From the NCBI GenBank assembly GCA_033765235.1, contig JANRIG010000039.1, positions 138,381 to 202,380 of the forward strand: a stretch of DNA of 64,000 bases. Direction: 5' to 3'. Under the pieces are notes generated by a model. The model made no database searches. It was not told the DNA's origin and saw nothing but the letters and a program-made list of their open reading frames with translations. The position numbers and the translations under genes are program-made. Shown piece by piece: positions 8,762 to 16,977 of the stretch. Numbering within the stretch: position 1 is the stretch's first letter; each line of letters begins with the position of its first letter. Source of the DNA: JANRIG01 sp033765235 (GTDB lineage: Bacteria; Bacteroidota; Bacteroidia; Cytophagales; UBA9547).

Positions 8762-9178
8762 TCAGGCGCAATACTCGTCAAATGCAGCCAAAAGGTTTTC
8801 AGCTATCATCTCAGCCGACCGCCCCTCTATATGATGACGCTCTATCATGTGTACCAGTTCACCATCTTTGAAAAGTGCAATGGACGGCGATGAAGGTGGA
8901 TAAGGTGCCATAAATTCTCTGGCTTTGCCTGTAGCCTCAGTATCTACTCCTGCAAATACGGTCACTATATTATCGGGCTTGCTGTGGTGGCCTGATAGTG
9001 CCATTTTCACGGCAGGGCGGGCGTTGCGAGCGGCACAGCCACACACAGAGTTTACTACCACAAGTGCGGTGCCTTTTTGCGAAAGCACTTTTTCTACATC
9101 ACCTGCAGACTTACACTCACTTATTCCTAAGTCTGTAAGTTCTTTTTTCATGGGCATTACTAGTTCTAATGGGTACAT
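8762..9178 (-). CDS. Bacilliredoxin, BrxA/BrxB (YphP/YqiW) family
   Basis: A 138-residue protein matching the DUF1094/YphP family over its whole length: the CGC active-site motif in 'NSVCGCAARNARPA', the 'VTVFAGVDTEAT' strand, and the 'PSSPSIALFKDGELVHMIERHHIEGR' region (quoted here only as landmarks of the family). In Firmicutes these proteins remove bacillithiol from proteins under oxidative stress; Bacteroidota also carry them. No bacillithiol synthesis gene is in the window. It is followed by an EamA transporter and preceded by a SufT-like gene, all on the reverse strand. Confidence 0.92.
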   Translation of the reverse strand: MYPLELVMPMKKELTDLGISECKSAGDVEKVLSQKGTALVVVNSVCGCAARNARPAVKMALSGHHSKPDNIVTVFAGVDTEATGKAREFMAPYPPSSPSIALFKDGELVHMIERHHIEGRSAEMIAENLLAAFDEYCA

Positions 9179-9210
9179 ATTATAGGGTTTTATTATTTTT
9201 ATATTATTTT

Positions 9211-9543
9211 TTACATAAATCCAAGCTCAAGTTTTGCAGCTTCGCTCATCATATCCTGTGTCCAAGGTGGGTCAAAAGTGACTTCTACATGTACTTCGTT
9301 AAAGATACCTGTGTTTTGTACTTTGGTTTTCACCTCTTCAGGCAGCGACTGTGCTGAGGGGCATGAGGGCGATGTGAGTGTCATACTTACATAACAATTA
9401 TTGACCGGGAATATATTTATTTCGTATATAAGACCTAATTCAAAAATATTCACAGGTATTTCGGGGTCATACACGGTTTTTATCTCTTCCAACACGCGAT
9501 CCTTTTTTTGCTCATCAGTAATTGACTCTGCTATTTGCTCCAT
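9211..9543 (-). CDS. DUF59 / MIP18-family protein (SufT-like)
   Basis: A 110-residue DUF59 protein. The family core is evident: 'VYDPEIPVNIFELGLIYEI', 'TLTSPSCPSA' with the conserved Cys, and 'VEVTFDPPWTQDMMSE'. Members help iron-sulfur cluster maturation (SufT, MIP18/FAM96); in Bacteroidota the gene often lies in suf clusters, but no sufBCDS genes are here. It is followed 32 bases later by the bacilliredoxin gene, so a link to thiol/Fe-S homeostasis is an inference. A -7 box (TAATTTTG, 9555-9548) lies directly upstream of the ATG, without a matching -33 box. Confidence 0.9.
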   Translation of the reverse strand: MEQIAESITDEQKKDRVLEEIKTVYDPEIPVNIFELGLIYEINIFPVNNCYVSMTLTSPSCPSAQSLPEEVKTKVQNTGIFNEVHVEVTFDPPWTQDMMSEAAKLELGFM

Positions 9544-9603
9544 TTTGCAAAATTATTGATAAATTAATTGCCACTTATTAACATTAATAAAATATTTTAA
9601 GTT

Positions 9604-10473
9604 TCAAAATCTTGCAAAAACACTCATGGGCAATAGAGCACCTGATGTTGCTTGTGCTATAAGCTCGCCATATTCTATATCCTTGTCTGCAAAGTGTGAT
9701 TTTAAGATGGAATAAGCCAATGTGGGAGAGTAGCCCATGGCATACATATTTAGTATCATGAATGCATGAGCATTGGGTGATAGTATGGTTTTACACTCTT
9801 TGAGAAGTGTATTTAAGGTGTCTTCGAGTATCCATTTTTCACCTTCAGGTCCTCTGCCGTAGGCAGGAGGGTCTATTATGATACCGTCATAGAGCTTGCC
9901 TCTCCGTACTTCGCGCTTCACAAATTTGAGCACATCTTCTACTACCCATACTATATCATGCAGTTTGTTAATTTCCTTATTTTCATTTGCCCAAGTTATC
10001 ACTTGTTTCACAGCATCTACATGTACTACTTCTGCACCTGCATATTTAGCCGCCAGCGATGCTCCACCTGTGTAGGCAAAGAGGTTGAGCACTTTGGGCT
10101 TGGTTAGGATTTTGGTTTTTTTATAAATATATTGCCAATTGGCACACTGCTCGGGAAACAATCCTATATGTTTGAACGAGGTGAGCTCCAACTTCATGTG
10201 CATGGCAAAGTCGCTGTTTTTGTATGAAATGTGCCAGTAGTAGGGTGTATTATTTTTTTTTGTCCACATACCTTTTTCAGGATATGCTTTGTCTCTTGTA
10301 AAGTGTGCATGGTACTTACTATCCCATAGGTCTTGGGATAAGATTTTGTCCCAAAGTGCCTGTGGCTCAGGACGTGAGAGTATGATATTGCCAAATTTTT
10401 CGAGCTTGTATCCGTTGCCACAGTCTATAAGTTCATACTGAGCACCAAAGTCAAATATAATATTATGATGCAT
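9604..10473 (-). CDS. Class I SAM-dependent methyltransferase, RlmI/RlmK-like
   Basis: A 289-residue protein. Motif I is NLFAYTGGASLAAKYAGA, motif II has VVHVDAVKQVITWA, and the DPPAYGRGP motif is typical of base-directed 23S rRNA methyltransferases of the RlmI/RlmK/YwbD type. Unlike RlmI it lacks a recognisable PUA domain; the N-terminal 110 residues form another small domain. It probably methylates rRNA, but the target is unknown. Its ATG overlaps the TAA stop of the upstream PP2C gene by one base (TAATG), indicating coupling. Confidence 0.85.
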   Translation of the reverse strand: MHHNIIFDFGAQYELIDCGNGYKLEKFGNIILSRPEPQALWDKILSQDLWDSKYHAHFTRDKAYPEKGMWTKKNNTPYYWHISYKNSDFAMHMKLELTSFKHIGLFPEQCANWQYIYKKTKILTKPKVLNLFAYTGGASLAAKYAGAEVVHVDAVKQVITWANENKEINKLHDIVWVVEDVLKFVKREVRRGKLYDGIIIDPPAYGRGPEGEKWILEDTLNTLLKECKTILSPNAHAFMILNMYAMGYSPTLAYSILKSHFADKDIEYGELIAQATSGALLPMSVFARF

Positions 10474-12704
10474 TATAATAATTTAAAACCTATTAATAAT
10501 ATATCATCGGTCTGCTCTACATTGCCCATCCATTGTGTAAGATATTGATCTATGTTATAGTGCTGGGTTTGCAGTGGGAGTTTATGATTATTTAATAATA
10601 TATCTCTAAAGCGTGTAAACTTCATTTTTTCTTGACCGTCTACACCTCCAAACTGGCTTGCAAAGCCATCGGAATATATGTAATATACTGCATCGGGGTC
10701 TATGGTGAGCGTTTCGGTGGCAAATATGGCTTTTTTGTTGTGCAGTTGGTAGCCTACGCCTCTTTTAGTAGCTTGTATGAGGTCTATTTTGTCATCTTTG
10801 AGTATGTACATAGAGTTATTGGCACCTGCATATTGTATAGTTTTTGTATCTGAGTTTATGATACAAAGTGCTATATCCAAGCCGTCTTTGGTTTGGTATT
10901 CATCTTCAGTATCTTGGTGCAAGCTTTTTACCAATTGGCTGCTAAGCAAGGTGAGCAGTACACCTGCATCTGCGTTTTTGTGGCTTGATACAATGGTATT
11001 GAGCAGATTGTGAGCTACCATAGACATGAAAGCACCTGCCACACCATGACCTGTACAATCTGCAGCGGCTATGTAGGTAAGGTTTTGTTTGGAATAAAAC
11101 CAATAAAAATCACCGCTTACTATATCTTTAGGTTTGAAGAGAATAAATATATCTGCAAATTTATTTTTTATCTCTTGCAGAGAGGGTAGTATGGAGTTTT
11201 GAATTCTTTTTGCTGTCTCTATACTGTCGGTCATTTCACCATACAGATATTTGATTTCCTGAGCTTTAGCCTCCAATTCTTGTGCATTTTTGCTAAGTTC
11301 ATCGTTTTGTGATTGTATTTCTTCTTTTTGCTGGTTGAGCTCTTCTGTACGTATTTTTACTTTAGCTTCAAGCTCTTGATTTATATTTTCTTGTATTTTT
11401 TTGTTCTTTTCAAGTTCTTTTATGAGGGCTTCTTTGTTATGTTCGTTCTCAGATTTCATACCTTTGATACGCTCTACCAATGCCACACTCACAAAAAGTA
11501 TGTGAAGGACTGAGCATATATGAAAGAAAAAACCATTTATTTTATCATCTACAAATGTTACCAAATTCGAAATAATAATAGGGTAATAATTGCTAAGTTC
11601 TACACTTTGTCTTATTAATGCATATGATAATCCTAAAAAAAATGAAATATGACCAAGTAAAATTAACAGATGAAAATTTGTACGTATTATTATTGTCTCA
11701 TACAATATAAATATTAATAGTATAAACATAAGAGCTGTATCCAAAAGTCGAGTATGTTGATTGATATTATTTTCAATGTCAACCATCATATATATTTTAT
11801 CAAAATTAAATATGTAGTATAAAAAGCGAAATATTGCGATGGCTATAAAGAAATAGAAAATAGGTTTGGATCGGTCTTGTATTTTTAGAAAAAATACGTT
11901 GAATAATATAAGCGATACCATCATCAATGTCATGGAAAGGCACATGATGTGTGGGTTGTATTCCGGGTGATGGGGCCAGTGAAACTGAAATCCAAAACCA
12001 TCATTCATCACAAAAATGGTTTGAAATAGTGTGAAAATAATATATAAAAAATAGGAAGGTTCGCGTAAGAATATGAAAAAAAACAGGTTTAGAATGGTCA
12101 CAAACATAAAAAAACCGTTGAAAACTCCTTTTTCATAGTTTTCCTTCAGTGTATATTCAAGGAAATGTTTTGTGCTTCTCACATTAATACTCGGATACAT
12201 TTTTTTGTATCCGTAGCATCTCACATATACCGTACTAATGGCATTTGCAGGAATAATGATATTTGATATTGGATTTTTGTGTTTATATTCTCTTGTATGA
12301 AATGGAAAAGCCATTCCCATACTGTCTACCTCATAGCTGCCGTCTTGATTTGGAGTATATATCCATACTTTGCGTGTAGAATAGGCAAATAGCTCCAGCA
12401 TGTAGCTGCCAAAGTGTGCAGAGTCCAAATTGTGAAGGGCTAGTTTGTACCAAACATTAAGCGGCTTTTGGGTATTTGTACTATCCCAATAATAGCCTGA
12501 GTAAAATTTTTTGTTTATTACAACTTTTCCACGCACAATATCGTCAATAGTAACTGTGCCTGTAGAGTCTATATAGGCATACATATTGTTATGAATATTA
12601 TTATTAACTGTATCTAACCTGATTGGGATTACTTCATGGGCAACTGCTGCACGTGTTGAAAAAATAATAATTACTGTGAAAAAATATTTATAGTATGAAA
12701 TCAT
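10473..12704 (-). CDS. 7TMR-DISM receptor with PP2C-type (SpoIIE) phosphatase domain
   Basis: About 743 residues. A signal peptide is followed by an extracytoplasmic 7TMR-DISM beta-sandwich (NVWYKLALHN...VYVRCYG), seven hydrophobic helices (roughly residues 195-405), a long coiled coil (about 415-495, repeats of QELEAK) and a SpoIIE/PP2C phosphatase domain with KPKDIVSGDFYW, AADCTGHGVAGAFMS, DIALCIIN and YSDGFASQFGG metal-binding motifs. It probably senses an extracellular ligand and dephosphorylates a serine/threonine-phosphorylated partner in a partner-switch system; no STAS or anti-sigma gene is adjacent. TTG at 12707 precedes the ATG at 12704, which is preferred. Co-transcribed with the downstream methyltransferase. 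Confidence 0.9.
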   Translation of the reverse strand: MISYYKYFFTVIIIFSTRAAVAHEVIPIRLDTVNNNIHNNMYAYIDSTGTVTIDDIVRGKVVINKKFYSGYYWDSTNTQKPLNVWYKLALHNLDSAHFGSYMLELFAYSTRKVWIYTPNQDGSYEVDSMGMAFPFHTREYKHKNPISNIIIPANAISTVYVRCYGYKKMYPSINVRSTKHFLEYTLKENYEKGVFNGFFMFVTILNLFFFIFLREPSYFLYIIFTLFQTIFVMNDGFGFQFHWPHHPEYNPHIMCLSMTLMMVSLILFNVFFLKIQDRSKPIFYFFIAIAIFRFLYYIFNFDKIYMMVDIENNINQHTRLLDTALMFILLIFILYETIIIRTNFHLLILLGHISFFLGLSYALIRQSVELSNYYPIIISNLVTFVDDKINGFFFHICSVLHILFVSVALVERIKGMKSENEHNKEALIKELEKNKKIQENINQELEAKVKIRTEELNQQKEEIQSQNDELSKNAQELEAKAQEIKYLYGEMTDSIETAKRIQNSILPSLQEIKNKFADIFILFKPKDIVSGDFYWFYSKQNLTYIAAADCTGHGVAGAFMSMVAHNLLNTIVSSHKNADAGVLLTLLSSQLVKSLHQDTEDEYQTKDGLDIALCIINSDTKTIQYAGANNSMYILKDDKIDLIQATKRGVGYQLHNKKAIFATETLTIDPDAVYYIYSDGFASQFGGVDGQEKMKFTRFRDILLNNHKLPLQTQHYNIDQYLTQWMGNVEQTDDILLIGFKLL

Positions 12705-12878
12705 CAAAGCTGTACATTATTGTAAACTATATTCACAATAATATGCAATATGTAAATTATCATAATTACATACAATATTAAAGTAATAAATTACTACTTA
12801 ATGACCCCTAAAAAATGCAATCATTTTAATATAAATGAAATGAATTACAGATAAAATAGGTTTGAAATACATTTATAA

Positions 12879-13709
12879 TTACCCTATATTCACCCTTTTA
12901 AATGCATTCACCGTCAATCCCTTATTTATTTTATCGAGCAACTGTGCTACAGTGACTGAAGGGTCCTTTACAAAATCTTGGTTAAGCAAAGTGCTGTCTT
13001 TGTAAAATTTATTGAGTTTGCCTACCGCTATTTTTTCAAGCATGGCTTCAGGTTTGCCCTCGGCGCGTGCTTGCTCTTTGCCTATCTCTATCTCGCGCTC
13101 AATGGTGCGTGGGTCCACATCATCTTTGTCTATAGCCACAGGGCGCATGGCAGCTATTTGCATGGCTACATCTTTGCCTGCCTCTATCACATCTTTGCCT
13201 CCTGTATTTTTCAAACCTACCAATACACCTATTTTGGCATTGGAGTGAATATATGGTACTACCTGCTCACCTTGCACTATTTCATAGCTGCTTATGTCAA
13301 TTTTTTCCCCAATTTTGCCCATCAGGTCTGTGATAAAGTCTATGATATTGCGTCCGTTGGCGGGCAATGCTTTAAGGTCTTCTATGGTGACGGGTTTGCT
13401 GTCGAGTGCAGCTTTGAGTATCATATTGCCGAGCGATATAAATTCTTCGTTTTTGGCCACAAAGTCTGTCTCACAGTTGAGTGCTATGATTATCCCCTCA
13501 TTATTTTGTAGATTGGTACCTACAAATACCGCTCCTTCTTTAGCCTCTTTATCTGCACGTGAAGCACTTATTTTTTGACCTTTTTTTCTAAGTATATCTA
13601 TGGCTGCTTCAAAGTCGCCATTGGCTTCGGTAAGAGCTTTTTTACAATCCATCATGCCGGCACCTGTCATGGTGCGGAGCTTATTCACATCTGTAGCTGA
13701 TATTGACAT
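12879..13709 (-). CDS. tsf: Translation elongation factor Ts
   Basis: A 276-residue EF-Ts, the nucleotide exchange factor for EF-Tu. The N-terminal UBA-like domain (VNKLRTMTGAGMMDCKKAL) and the EF-Tu-contacting TDFV motif (NCETDFVAKN) are intact, and the ending 'VNAFKRVNIG' is usual. In most bacteria tsf follows rpsB; here the upstream neighbour is a divergent glycosyltransferase gene and rpsB is absent, while pyrH-frr are 13 kb away. It has its own strong promoter (13755-13786). The 171 bases between it and the PP2C gene are AT-rich with no clear terminator. Confidence 0.97.
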   Translation of the reverse strand: MSISATDVNKLRTMTGAGMMDCKKALTEANGDFEAAIDILRKKGQKISASRADKEAKEGAVFVGTNLQNNEGIIIALNCETDFVAKNEEFISLGNMILKAALDSKPVTIEDLKALPANGRNIIDFITDLMGKIGEKIDISSYEIVQGEQVVPYIHSNAKIGVLVGLKNTGGKDVIEAGKDVAMQIAAMRPVAIDKDDVDPRTIEREIEIGKEQARAEGKPEAMLEKIAVGKLNKFYKDSTLLNQDFVKDPSVTVAQLLDKINKGLTVNAFKRVNIG

Positions 13710-13754
13710 CGTTTAGTTTTTTATTAGGGTAATATTTTTTTTAATTAAGGCGGG

Positions 13755-13786
13755 CAAAGGTAAACCATTTTATTTTTATTTTTCAA
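13755..13786 (-). promoter_or_regulatory. Bacteroidota-type promoter for tsf
   Basis: On the reverse strand TTG (13786-13784), 21 bases, then TACCTTTG (13762-13755), an exact match to the TAnnTTTG -7 consensus. Transcription would start near 13748, leaving a leader of about 38 bases. Confidence 0.8.
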
Positions 13787-13850
13787 TGCACTTTCATTAA
13801 TTTTTTTGACTTTATTTGCACACTTATTATAAATTATTTGACATATACTA

Positions 13851-14588
13851 ATGTATTTGAGTGTAGTAATACCTGCATATAATGAAGAGGGCTCTATAGC
13901 ACAAACCGTTACCAGCCTTTATGATACCTTACAAAAATACAAAATACACCATGAAATAGTGGTAACCAATGACAACTCCAAAGATGCTACTGCCACAGTG
14001 CTGGAAAATTTAAAAAAAGATATTCCCACCCTTAATTATTATACAAACCCGGGTCCTAATGGCTTTGGATTTGCTGTAAGATATGGCTTGGAACACGCCC
14101 ATGGCGAAGCCATAGCGGTGATGATGGCAGACCTGAGCGATGACCCCGAAGACTTGATAAAATTTTATAACCTCATGCTGGAGGGCAACTATGATTGTGT
14201 GTTTGGCAACCGCTGGGGCAAAGGTGGCAAAGTGATAGACTACCCTACCCACAAATATTGGATAAACCGTGTTGCCAATATGATAGTGGCATTCACGGCG
14301 GGTATCAAATACTTTGACACTACCAACGCATTTAAACTTTATAAAAAAACTACCATAGAAGGGATAAAACCATTGATGTCGCCACATTTTAATCTTACTT
14401 TGGAAATGCCGCTCAAAGCCATAGTGCGTGGCTACAGCTATGCCATCATCCCCAACTCTTGGACAAACCGCAAGTCCGGGGTATCCAAATTAAAAATTAA
14501 GGAAATGGGAAGCAGGTATTTTTTTATATTGCTATATTGCCTCATTGAAAAGTTCTTTTCAAGAGGCGATTATAAAAAGAAAAACTAA
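13851..14588 (+). CDS. Family 2 glycosyltransferase, polyprenyl-phosphate-sugar synthase-like
   Basis: A 245-residue GT-A glycosyltransferase. 'VVIPAYNEEGSI' opens the nucleotide-sugar fold, NDNSKDAT follows, and MADLSDDPEDL carries the metal-binding acidic residues; the arrangement matches dolichyl-phosphate mannose synthase and related DPM1-like enzymes. It likely loads a sugar onto a polyprenyl phosphate carrier at the cytoplasmic face. The second gene downstream is a GT-C-like membrane protein, which would use such a donor on the outside, so the three-gene operon is a plausible lipid-linked sugar transfer pathway. The C-terminus has a hydrophobic segment (FFILLYCLIEKFF). Confidence 0.88.
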   Translation: MYLSVVIPAYNEEGSIAQTVTSLYDTLQKYKIHHEIVVTNDNSKDATATVLENLKKDIPTLNYYTNPGPNGFGFAVRYGLEHAHGEAIAVMMADLSDDPEDLIKFYNLMLEGNYDCVFGNRWGKGGKVIDYPTHKYWINRVANMIVAFTAGIKYFDTTNAFKLYKKTTIEGIKPLMSPHFNLTLEMPLKAIVRGYSYAIIPNSWTNRKSGVSKLKIKEMGSRYFFILLYCLIEKFFSRGDYKKKN

Positions 14589-14591
14589 TTG

Positions 14592-15170
14592 ATGGAAAAA
14601 AACAAAAAATCACTTCCCGTCAAAGACATAAAAATAAATGAGGCTAAAAAAATGCCATTTGTTAAGCAAATATTGTGTACAGTGGCTATAGCACTGCTGC
14701 TCTTGGCAGTATTTAAAGAAAACAAAGGATATAATTGGCTTTGGAATGACTTGATACACGAAAATCTGAAGTTTATTAACAAAAACAAAAACTTAAACTA
14801 CACTGAAAAAATGCAGGCCAAATTTGGTGCTGATGCAGCTCTCATTGAGTATATCAAAAAAAACACCCCTGACAATGCCGTGATAGCTTTTCCGGCAGGC
14901 GACAGTTTTTTGAGTGCTAATGCACCTTATAAATTTATACAAGGTCTTGGAGGTATCAAAGTAAGGGTGTGGACACAAAATTTTCTCTATCCACGCACTT
15001 TGGTATATGAGCACGAGCTCAAAAAGTGGAAAAATATACCGCAAATCACCCATGTGGTATGTATGAACGGCTGGGGATACGACCAATTGGAATATGAAGT
15101 ACAAACCCGCAACAGCTTTGATGTGCTGCCGGTGAAATATACTAACCGCCAAAACCTGCCTATGCCATGA
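14592..15170 (+). CDS. Membrane-anchored protein, possible detached soluble domain of a GT-C enzyme
   Basis: A 192-residue protein with one N-terminal transmembrane helix (VKQILCTVAIALLLLAVF) and a soluble domain probably on the periplasmic side. Residues 70-180 ('ALIEYIKKNTPDNAVIAF', 'FLYPRTLVYE', 'ITHVVCMNGWGYDQ') resemble the C-terminal soluble domain that follows the membrane region in PMT/ArnT-like GT-C glycosyltransferases. That resemblance is my inference from pattern, not a confirmed match. ATG at 14592 is preferred to a TTG three bases earlier. It lies directly after the GT2 stop and overlaps the downstream GT-C gene by 4 bases (ATGA), so all three are co-translated. Confidence 0.6.
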   Translation: MEKNKKSLPVKDIKINEAKKMPFVKQILCTVAIALLLLAVFKENKGYNWLWNDLIHENLKFINKNKNLNYTEKMQAKFGADAALIEYIKKNTPDNAVIAFPAGDSFLSANAPYKFIQGLGGIKVRVWTQNFLYPRTLVYEHELKKWKNIPQITHVVCMNGWGYDQLEYEVQTRNSFDVLPVKYTNRQNLPMP

Positions 15171-16531
15171 TAATAATTGCCTTTTTGATATCAATATTAG
15201 CGGTGGGCACATTAGCAGTGCATGTATGGGCACAAAGCATAACCTTGCTCGAAAAATTGGGACTAGGACTTTTGATAGGGTTAGGATATGTCACTATTAT
15301 GTGTGTATGTATGGAATTGATACATATACCTATAAATGCAGGCACCATTGGGCTATGTGTAGCTATACCTCTCACAGCATTGTCCTATTATTTATATAAA
15401 AATAAAATCACACACACCATTACAGACCATGATAAGGTACAACTGAGCATACCTTTTGTACTTATGTTAGCATTTTTGATATATATATGGTACGGTATAT
15501 CTTACAAGGCACTATACTGGCCTGTGGCTGAGTATGATAGCATTACCGGCTATGACTTGCATGCCAAAATGATAGCGAGAGAAGGCACACTGAAAACCAG
15601 CATATTTACCTATCCATACCACTCGTCATACGACTTAGCAAGGTTTATATATCCACCCTTGACTACCGTCATGTTTTCGTTGTCATACATGGAGATTGAC
15701 CCAATATTCAACACCAAAATCATGATGCTTGGGCTTGCATTATCATTCATCATCACATTTTTTGCATTGCTTCGTAAATATATTAGTGATCTTTGGGCTA
15801 TGTTTTTTACCATTTTCACAATCATCACTCCCGAGATGTTTTCACACATATCGCTGGCACTCACCAACTTGCCCAATGCTATATATACCTCGTTGGCGCT
15901 GTTGTATTTGGTAATATGGCTGCAAGACAAAAAGCGCGAGCACTTTATCATAGCTATAGTGCTATTGAGTATAAGCCTGTTATCGCGCAGCGATAGTATA
16001 GTATATGTACTGGCAAGTGCATTAGTGATAGGGATTGATTGTATAAAAACACGCAAATATTGGATACCATTGGTCGTATATACAATGGTAGGCTTTGCAC
16101 TATTTATAGGTTGGAATATGTATGTGAAATACTATATTGGTGCCAATGCCGGCGACTTTTTTGTGAAAACACTATTTTGGGATAGCGAAAAATTTACCAA
16201 AATATTCTCAAAAGCGGGAGGGCTCATGCTGGGCGATGGGCTACTGTATGGGCTCACATTTTATACATTTCTTATCATTTTAGCACTCAATTTTAAGGAT
16301 ATTGTATTGCAAATAAGGTATTTGCCAATACTTTGTATAGTAGCATGGCTGCTCTACACTTTGCTGTATTATCAAATAGACTATAGCTTTGCAGGAAGTA
16401 TAGATGCATATCTAAACGCATCATACAAAAGAGGACTGTTTAATATTGTACCGCTCTGCTGGTATTTTGTGGCCACTTCAAAATTCAGCCAAATAATGCT
16501 TGAAAAAGCTAACACATTTTTGTATAAATAG
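15167..16531 (+). CDS. Multi-spanning membrane protein, GT-C glycosyltransferase-like
   Basis: A 454-residue protein with about 12 hydrophobic segments. After the third to fourth helix a loop holds acidic residues in 'PVAEYDSITGYDLHAKMI', reminiscent of the first periplasmic loop Asp/Glu that serves as catalytic base in GT-C enzymes, followed by 'YPPLTTVMFSLSY', also common in PMT_2-like proteins. It lacks a C-terminal soluble domain; the upstream gene may supply it. Probable role: transfer of a polyprenyl-linked sugar to an extracytoplasmic acceptor. The acceptor is unknown. Confidence 0.7.
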   Translation: MIIIAFLISILAVGTLAVHVWAQSITLLEKLGLGLLIGLGYVTIMCVCMELIHIPINAGTIGLCVAIPLTALSYYLYKNKITHTITDHDKVQLSIPFVLMLAFLIYIWYGISYKALYWPVAEYDSITGYDLHAKMIAREGTLKTSIFTYPYHSSYDLARFIYPPLTTVMFSLSYMEIDPIFNTKIMMLGLALSFIITFFALLRKYISDLWAMFFTIFTIITPEMFSHISLALTNLPNAIYTSLALLYLVIWLQDKKREHFIIAIVLLSISLLSRSDSIVYVLASALVIGIDCIKTRKYWIPLVVYTMVGFALFIGWNMYVKYYIGANAGDFFVKTLFWDSEKFTKIFSKAGGLMLGDGLLYGLTFYTFLIILALNFKDIVLQIRYLPILCIVAWLLYTLLYYQIDYSFAGSIDAYLNASYKRGLFNIVPLCWYFVATSKFSQIMLEKANTFLYK

Positions 16532-16645
16532 TGATAATATCCCCCTAAAAATGCTCAGAATTTCATGAAAACAGATTAGTCAAACTACCATTGACATACT
16601 ATATAATGTATTGTTTTTCAACAAGTTAAATTTTATATTTAATAT

Positions 16646-16712
16646 CACATTGAGCTTGTAGAAATGTGCTTTTATTATGTATACTTCGATATACTCATCA
16701 TGACATTAACAG
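16646..16712. repeat. Degenerate dispersed palindrome, 'TGAGCTTGT..GAA' type
   Basis: The left arm contains TTGAGCTTGTAGAA and the right arm, read in reverse complement, ATGAGTATATCGAA, agreeing at 9 of 14 positions. It resembles the intergenic hairpin (TGAGCTTGTCGAA...TTCGACAAGCTCA) common in Bacteroidota genomes, in eroded form. The family assignment is from memory. Confidence 0.5.
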
Positions 16713-16822
16713 GTGTGATTCATATATTAAAAATTGACCTCATCGAAACTAAGACAGTGAGAGAAAAATTAAGATTGAAAATTTAGGATATAATTTATTC
16801 ATTCACTAATTCACTAACTCAC

Positions 16823-16905
16823 TCATCGTCATTGCGAGTGCGAGGTACGAAGCAGGAGTGGTCTCAGACTGACAAGCCATATAGACATGGCTAAACGACA
16901 ATGAT
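16823..16905. repeat. Degenerate dispersed element, 'CGTCATTGCGAG' type
   Basis: The element opens with TCATCGTCATTGCGAG and closes with CGACAATGA, an imperfect inverted copy of its start; the inside has GAGGTACGAAGCAGGAGTGG. Such 'CGTCATTGCGAG..CGAAGCA' units are widespread intergenic repeats in Bacteroidota and other bacteria. This is the only copy recognised in the window. Confidence 0.55.
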
Positions 16906-16977
16906 TAAATTTTAAATTATTAATTTTAAATTTATTGTACTTTTGCACGATTTTATATGTAAGAATATCCGCACATT

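Larger units (their letters stand above)
16532..16977 (+). other. 446-base intergenic region with repeat relics
   Basis: No coding potential was seen. It holds two degenerate palindromic elements (16646-16712 and 16823-16905, separate entries), a short run of 'TTCACTAA'-like units just before the second, and a -7-like box TACTTTTG (16938-16945) about 32 bases upstream of the next start without a matching -33 box. Confidence 0.6.

Noticed and set aside
12978..13511. A 177-codon plus-strand frame opposite tsf
   Set aside because: Antisense to a well supported EF-Ts gene, no domain seen.
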